NCBI GenBank assembly: GCA_031216915.1
Contig: CM062289.1
Location: forward strand, 20,500,520-20,564,519
DNA length: 64,000 bases
Source of the DNA: Pictodentalium vernedei
Taxonomy: Eukaryota; Mollusca; Scaphopoda; Dentaliida; Dentaliidae
Reading direction: 5' to 3'
Made by a program: the position numbers and the translations under genes. Positions within the stretch are counted from its first letter, which is position 1. The number at the start of each line of letters is the position of its first letter. Shown here piece by piece: positions 58,090 to 64,000 of this stretch. The notes under the pieces are model-generated. The model had not been told where the DNA came from. It made no database searches and was given only the letters and a program-made list of their open reading frames with translations.

Positions 58090-61000
58090 ATCACAATCAG
58101 ATCCACCCCACAATGTTGCATACCAAATATCAAAAGATTCTGCCTGCTGGATCTGGAGAAGAAGATTTTTTAAGAAATATGCCTGAAATGCACTAAGTTA
58201 AAATTTGGGCTCCTATACGGAGCTCAAATATAAACCCAGGGGGCCGATTTGAACAAACTTGAATCAGATCCACCCCACAATGTTGCTTACCAAATATGAA
58301 AAGATTCTGAAGCTGGATCTGGAGAAGAAGATTTTTTAAGAAATTTGCCTGAAATGCACTAAGTTCGAATTCGAGCTTCTATAGTGAGCCCAAATATGAA
58401 ACTAGGAAGCCGATTTGAACAAACTTGAATCAGATCCACCCCACAATGTTGCATACCAAATATCAAAAGATTCTGCCTGCTGGATCTGGAGAAGAAGATT
58501 TTTTAATAAATTTGCCCGAAATGCACTAAGTGCGAATTCGGGCTTCTATATTAAGCCCAAATATGAATCCAGGGGGGGCCGATTTGAACAAACTTGAATC
58601 AGATCCACCCCGCAATGTTGCATACCAAATATCAAAAGATTCTGCCTGCTGGATCTGGAGAAGATGATTTTTTAAGAAATTTGCCCGAAATGCACTAAGT
58701 CCGAATTCGGGCTTCTATAGTGAGCCCAAATATGAATCTAGGGAGCCGATTTGAACAAACTTGAATCAGATCCACCCCGCAATGTTGCATACCAAATATC
58801 AAAAGATTCTGCCTGCTGGATCTGGAGAAGAAGATTTTTGAAGAAATTTGCCCGAAATGCACTAAGTTTGAATTCAAGCTTCTATAGTGAGCCCAAATAT
58901 GAATCCAGGGGGCCGATTTGAACAAACTTGAATCAGATCCACCCCGCAATGTTGCATACCAAATATCAAAAGATTCTGCCTGCTGGATCTGGAGAAGATG
59001 ATTTTTTAAGAAATTTGCCTGAAATGCACTAAGTTCGAATTCGAGCTTCTATAGTAAGCTCAAATATGAATCTAGGGAGCCGATTTAAACAAATATTTAT
59101 CAGATCCATCCCACAATGTTGCATACCAAATATCAAAAGATTCTGCCTGCTGGATCTGGAGAAGAAAATTTTTCAAGAAATTTGCCTGAAATGCACTAAG
59201 TTCGAATTCGAGCTTCTATAGTGAGCCCAAATATGAATCTAGGAAGCCGATTTGAACAAACTTGAATCAGATCCACCCCACAATGTTGCATACCAAATAT
59301 CAAAAGATTCTGCCTGCTGGATCTGGAGAAGAAGATTTTTTAATAAATTTGCTTGAAATGCACTAAGTTCAAATTTGGGCTCCTATACTGAGCCCAAATA
59401 TAAACCCAGGGGGCCGATTTGAACAAACTTGAATCAGATCCACCCCGCAATGTTGCTTACCAAATATGAAAAGATTCTGCCTGCTGGATCTGGAGAAGAA
59501 GATTTTTTAAGAAATTTGCATGAAATGCACTAAGTTCAAATTCGAGCTTCTATAGTGAGCCCAAATATGAATCTAGGAAGCCGATTTGAACAAACTTGAA
59601 TCAGATCCACCCCACAATGTTGCATACCAAATATCAAAAGATTCTGCCTGCTGGATCTGGAGAAGAAGATTTTTTAAGAAATTTGCCTAAATGCACTAAG
59701 TTCGAAATCGGGCTCCTATACTGAGCCCAAATATGAACCCAGGGGGCCGATTTGAACAAACTTGAATCAGATCCACCCTACAATGTTGCATACCAAATAT
59801 CAAAAGATTCTGCCTGCTGGATCTGGAGAAGAAGATTTTTTAAGAAATTTGCCTGAAATGCACTAAGTTCGAAATCGGGCTCCTATACTGAGCCCAAATA
59901 TTAACCCAGGGGGCCGATTTGAACAATCTTGAATCAGATCCACCCCACAATGTTGCTTACCAAATATGAAAAGATTCTGCCTGCTGGATCTGGAGAAGAA
60001 GATTTTTTAAGAAATTTGCCTGAAATGCACTAAGTTCGAATTCGGGCTTCTATAGTAAGCCCAAATATGTATCCAGGGGGCCGATTTGAACAAACTTGAA
60101 TCAGATCCACCCCGCAATGTTGCTTACCAAATATGAAAAGATTCTGCCTGCTGGATCTGGAGAAGAAGATTTTTTAAGAAATTTGCATGAAATGCACTAA
60201 GTTCAAATTCGAGCTTCTATAGTGAGCCCAAATATGAATCTAGGAAGCCGATTTGAACAAACTTGAATCAGATCCACCCCACAATGTTGCATACCAAATA
60301 TCAAAAGATTCTGCCTGCTGGATCTGGAGAAGAAGATTTTTTAAGAAATTTGCCTAAATGCACTAGGTTCGAAATCGGGCTCCTATACTGAGCCCAAATA
60401 TGAACCCAGGGGGCCGATTTGAACAAACTTGAATCAGATCCACCCTACAATGTTGCATACCAAATATCAAAAGATTCTGCCTGCTGGATCTGGAGAAGAA
60501 GATTTTTTAAGAAATTTGCCTGAAATGCACTAAGTTCGAAATCGGGCTCCTATACTGAGCCCAAATATTAACCCAGGGGGCCGATTTGAACAATCTTGAA
60601 TCAGATCCACCCCACAATGTTGCTTACCAAATATGAAAAGATTCTGCCTGCTGGATCTGGAGAAGAAGATTTTTTAAGAAATTTGCCTGAAATGCACTAA
60701 GTTCGAATTCGGGCTTCTATAGTAAGCCCAAATATGTATCCAGGGGGCCGATTTGAACAAACTTGAATCAGATCTACCCCGCAACGTTGCATACCAAATA
60801 TCAAAAGATTCTGCCTGCTGGATCTGGAGAAGAAGATTTTTGAAGAAATTTGCCTGAAATGCACTAAATTCGAATTCGAGCTCCTATAGTGAGCCCAAAT
60901 ATGAATCTAGGGAGCCGATTTGAACAAACTTGAATCAGATCCACCCCGCAATGTTGCATACCAAATATCAAAAGATTCTGCCTGCTGGATCTGGAGAAGA

Positions 61001-62846
61001 AGATTTTTGAAGAAATTTGCCCGAAATGCACTAAGTTTGAATTCAAGCTTCTATAGTGAGCCCAAATATGAATCCAGGGGGCCGATTTGAACAAACTTGA
61101 ATCAGATCCACCCCGCAATGTTGCATACCAAATATCAAAAGATTCTGCCTGCTGGATCTGGAGAAGATGATTTTTTAAGAAATTTGCCTGAAATGCACTA
61201 AGTTCGAATTCGAGCTTCTATAGTAGGCTCAAATATGAATCTAGGGAGCCGATTTAAACAAATATTTATCAGATCCATCCCACAATGTTGCATACCAAAT
61301 ATCAAAAGATTCTGCCTGCTGGATCTGGAGAAGAAAATTTTTCAAGAAATTTGCCTGAAATGCACTAAGTTCGAATTCGAGCTTCTATAGTGAGCCCAAA
61401 TATGAATCTAGGAAGCCGATTTGAACAAACTTGAATCAGATCCACCCCACAATGTTGCATACCAAATATCAAAAGATTCTGCCTGCTGGATCTGGAGAAG
61501 AAGATTTTTTAATAAATTTGCTTGAAATGCACTAAGTTCAAATTTGGGCTCCTATACTGAGCCCAAATATAAACCCAGGGGGCCGATTTGAACAAACTTG
61601 AATCAGATCCACCCCGCAATGTTGCTTACCAAATATGAAAAGATTCTGCCTGCTGGATCTGGAGAAGAAGATTTTTTAAGAAATTTGCATGAAATGCACT
61701 AAGTTCAAATTCGAGCTTCTATAGTGAGCCCAAATATGAATCTAGGAAGCCGATTTGAACAAACTTGAATCAGATCCACCCCACAATGTTGCATACCAAA
61801 TATCAAAAGATTCTGCCTGCTGGATCTGGAGAAGAAGATTTTTTAAGAAATTTGCCTAAATGCACTAAGTTCGAAATCGGGCTCCTATACTGAGCCCAAA
61901 TATGAACCCAGGGGGCCGATTTGAACAAACTTGAATCAGATCCACCCTACAATGTTGCATACCAAATATCAAAAGATTCTGCCTGCTGGATCTGGAGAAG
62001 AAGATTTTTTAAGAAATTTGCCTGAAATGCACTAAGTTCGAAATCGGGCTCCTATACTGAGCCCAAATATTAACCCAGGGGGCCGATTTGAACAATCTTG
62101 AATCAGATCCACCCCACAATGTTGCTTACCAAATATGAAAAGATTCTGCCTGCTGGATCTGGAGAAGAAGATTTTTTAAGAAATTTGCCTGAAATGCACT
62201 AAGTTCGAATTCGGGCTTCTATAGTAAGCCCAAATATGTATCCAGGGGGCCGATTTGAACAAACTTGAATCAGATCTACCCCGCAACATTGCATACCAAA
62301 TATCAAAAGATTCTGCCTGCTGGATCTGGAGAAGAAGATTTTTGAAGAAATTTGCCTGAAATGCACTAAATTCGAATTCGAGCTCCTATAGTGAGCCCAA
62401 ATATGAATCTAGGGAGCCGATTTGAACAAACTTGAATCAGATCCACCCTACAATGTTGCATACCAAATATCAAAAGATTCTGCCTGCTGGATCTGGAGAA
62501 GAAGATTTTCAAAGAAATTTGCCTGAAATGCAGTAAGTTCAAATTTGGGCTCCTATACTGAGCCCAAATATAAACCCAGGGGGCCGATTTGAACAAACTT
62601 GAATCAGATCCACCCCACAATGTTGCATACCAAATATCAAAAGATTCTGCCTGCTGGATCTGGAGAAGAAGATTTTTTAAGAAATTTGCCTGAAATGCAC
62701 TAAGTTCGAAATCGGGCTCCTATACTGAGCCCAAATATGAACCCAGGGGGCCGATTTGAACAAACTTGAATCAGATCCACCCTACAATGTTGCATACCAA
62801 ATATCAAAAGATTCTGCCTGCTGGATCTGGAGAAGAAGATTTTTTA
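58090..62846. repeat. ~166.8-bp tandem array with higher-order repeats
   Basis: About 28 units, each with AACTTGAATCAGATCCACCC, AATGTTGCATACCAAATATC, CTGCCTGCTGGATCTGGAG and TGCACTAAGTTCGAATTCG. Diagnostic variants recur at 667 bp (4 units), 1,502 bp (9 units) and 2,169 bp (13 units). For example, TTGCATGAAATGC is at 59,517, 60,184 and 61,686, and GATTTAAACAAATATTTATC is at 59,082 and 61,251. The reverse complement matches the core of the element at 3,181-6,680. Confidence 0.92.
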
Positions 62847-63500
62847 ATGTTTTTCCCATTGCCATTGGCAATTTTTTTTTACCAATCCTTTCTGTTGGTC
62901 CTAAGGAAGCTGCACACCAAATAAAAATTCTCAGTGCCGTGCAGTTTTGGAGATATGGGCGTTTTAAATTTTTTCTATTTTTAGCTCCTGCGGTTCCCAC
63001 GGGGCTGCGGGAAAATTTTTTTTTACATAAATCAAGTACTCATGACCCAATAAGCCCTCACATAAAATTTGGTTCAAATCAGCCTCTCGGTTTGGAAAAT
63101 AGAAATTTTGGGCGGGGCAAAAAATGTTGCCCCTCTCATAACAACGCCAAGTATAGCTCCACAAACTTCTCTTGAACAAATCTGAGTCTACACCTCAAAA
63201 GGAAGCTGCACACCAAATATCAAGTCTCTGCTACTGCTGGTTCATGAGAAGAAGATTTACAAAGATTTTGGTGCCCCTTGGGGGCGTGGCACCACCCAGG
63301 AGGAGGGGCAACTTCATTTGAACAAATCAGAATTGGCATTAGGTAATAAACATTTAGCCAACATTTGAATAAAATTGGGCTAGTGGTTTAGGAGGAGAAG
63401 TCGATAATGTAAAGTTAACGCCGGACGGACGACGACGGACGCCGGACGCCGGACAGAAAGTGATTAGTAAAGCTCCCCTTGAGCTTCGCTCAGGTGAGCT
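62847..63500 (+). repeat. Right-end module of the 6.8-kb element
   Basis: Unique sequence with GGAAGCTGCACACCAAATA twice (about 62,906 and 63,202), a GACGG/GCCGGAC tract (63,419-63,454) and the terminal GCTC palindromes. Frames crossing it are not convincing as protein. Confidence 0.7.
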
Positions 63501-63510
63501 AACAAACAAA

Positions 63511-63684
63511 ATGGAAGGCTGTTTTGCTCCCATAAATACTATTGAGTTTATAGACGGAAATCGAAACCAGAAGACTCCAAGAAAAACGTCAGCACACCTC
63601 AAATTACTCTATCAGTTTATCAGAGTGAAATATACATCTGATATCATTGCGCCCTTTCAAACTGAAGTACAAGCCTGGGAATGA
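63511..63684 (+). CDS. 57-codon ORF of unknown nature (copy B)
   Basis: Same ORF as 24,918-25,091. Here the 6.8-kb element has inserted only ten bases upstream of the ATG. The frame extends open to the left into the element end, adding 17 codons that are not native. Confidence 0.3.
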   Translation: MEGCFAPINTIEFIDGNRNQKTPRKTSAHLKLLYQFIRVKYTSDIIAPFQTEVQAWE

Positions 63685-64000
63685 CATGTGCAGTCATGTC
63701 GATTTCATTTCAGGTAGCTTCAGTGCATTAACGCTCAACATGCTGTGCTAGTCTGCGTGTTTTGAGGTATATACCATGCTTCTCGACAAGCTTTTTGAAT
63801 ATCTTATTGGTTTTCTCCAAGATTGAATGCACTAAGAAATATTTTTTCCTGAAAAATATGGTATTTTCTTATCAATGGTGTCGCACTCCTAAAATGGTGG
63901 GAGAAAAATCATCCCGATGGGTATCTGGGTGGAGTGTAAATCTCACCCTTGGGCAAGATATTTGAACCAGACACTTGTGCCTGGCTCAAATATCTTGCCC

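Larger units (their letters stand above)
56665..63500 (+). mobile_element. 6,836-bp GCTCAC-type insertion, copy B only
   Basis: Copy A has the uninterrupted site at 24,899-24,920. In copy B it is split, with AACAA repeated on both sides (56,660-56,664 and 63,501-63,505), consistent with a target duplication of up to 5 bp. The element starts GAGGCCCCACGTGGCCTTAA then TCGCTCACCTGAC and ends in GACGGACGCC repeats, GCTCCCCTTGAGC and GCTCAGGTGAGCT. The left part (56.7-58.0 kb) has four diverged MITE-b-like hairpins, the middle is a 166-bp tandem array, and the right part (62.85-63.5 kb) is a unique module. I see no transposase, helicase or reverse transcriptase, so it must be non-autonomous. Confidence 0.9.
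32029..64000. repeat. Copy B of the ~32-kb unit (right end cut by window)
   Basis: This copy repeats copy A closely, including TE insertions with their target-site duplications and both transposase defects, so those events predate the split of the copies. Its main differences are a 6,836-bp insertion at 56,665-63,500, 13 rather than 15 units in the 153-bp satellite, about 104 extra bp near 51,225-51,330, 66 bp less in the 169-bp array, and changes in microsatellite length. Confidence 0.97.

Noticed and set aside
58695-62620. Repeated 84-codon minus-strand ORFs
   Set aside because: They recur because they are reading frames of the 166-bp tandem unit. Other units are interrupted, so there is no coding constraint.

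Overview
The window is non-coding-rich, AT-rich animal DNA. It has spliced-exon signals, tRNA- and 5S-derived SINEs, a Tc1-type transposon, TTAA-flanked hairpin MITEs and several elements built from ~150-170 bp tandem cores beside GACG/ACGG/ACGT microsatellites. That mix, and terminal motifs such as AGCTCAACTTGAC and GAGGCCC...GCTCACCTGA, is what I associate with bivalve (or other lophotrochozoan) genomes. The taxon is an inference, not a match. No bacterial genes, CRISPR array or operon were seen.

The dominant fact is a ~32.03 kb unit present twice, head to tail. Copy A is 1-32,028; copy B starts at 32,029, repeats A in the same order, and reaches the equivalent of A position 25,407 at the window end. 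The copies are nearly identical, with scattered substitutions, small indels and a few structural differences. B carries a 6,836-bp insertion (56,665-63,500), two fewer 153-bp satellite units, a 104-bp insertion near 51,225 and 66 bp less in one array. This is either a young tandem duplication or two haplotypes placed end to end by the assembler.

Layout of the unit (A coordinates): 3' end of a minus-strand gene (1-75; whole terminal exon at 32,000-32,103); C-rich minisatellite; SINE cluster (0.9-2.6 kb); ~166-bp-repeat element (3.2-6.7 kb); hairpin MITEs and a second foldback family (6.7-13.6 kb) surrounding a plus-strand terminal exon (9,431-9,529); Tc1-like transposon with a broken transposase (14.5-16.1 kb); 169-bp-repeat element (16.1-18.1 kb); candidate exon with a strong donor (18.5 kb); foldbacks (19.0-19.8 kb); 153-bp satellite (21.4-23.8 kb); a 57-codon ORF (24.9 kb). 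Seen in A only are a 146-bp-repeat element interrupted by a 5S-headed SINE (26.1-27.8 kb), a degenerate 169-bp-type element (28.7-29.4 kb), a 59-bp minisatellite (30.1-30.5 kb) and a minus-strand SINE (31.3-31.7 kb).

True coding content is small. I can support one good minus-strand terminal exon, one good plus-strand terminal exon, and a few weaker internal exon candidates on both strands. No host gene could be named. The only recognisable protein family is the Tc1/mariner transposase, inactive in both copies. The most interesting material is structural: an occupied/empty insertion-site pair for a large tandem-core element, and a recurring architecture (palindromic cap, tetranucleotide microsatellite, 146-169 bp tandem core) shared by elements with unrelated cores.
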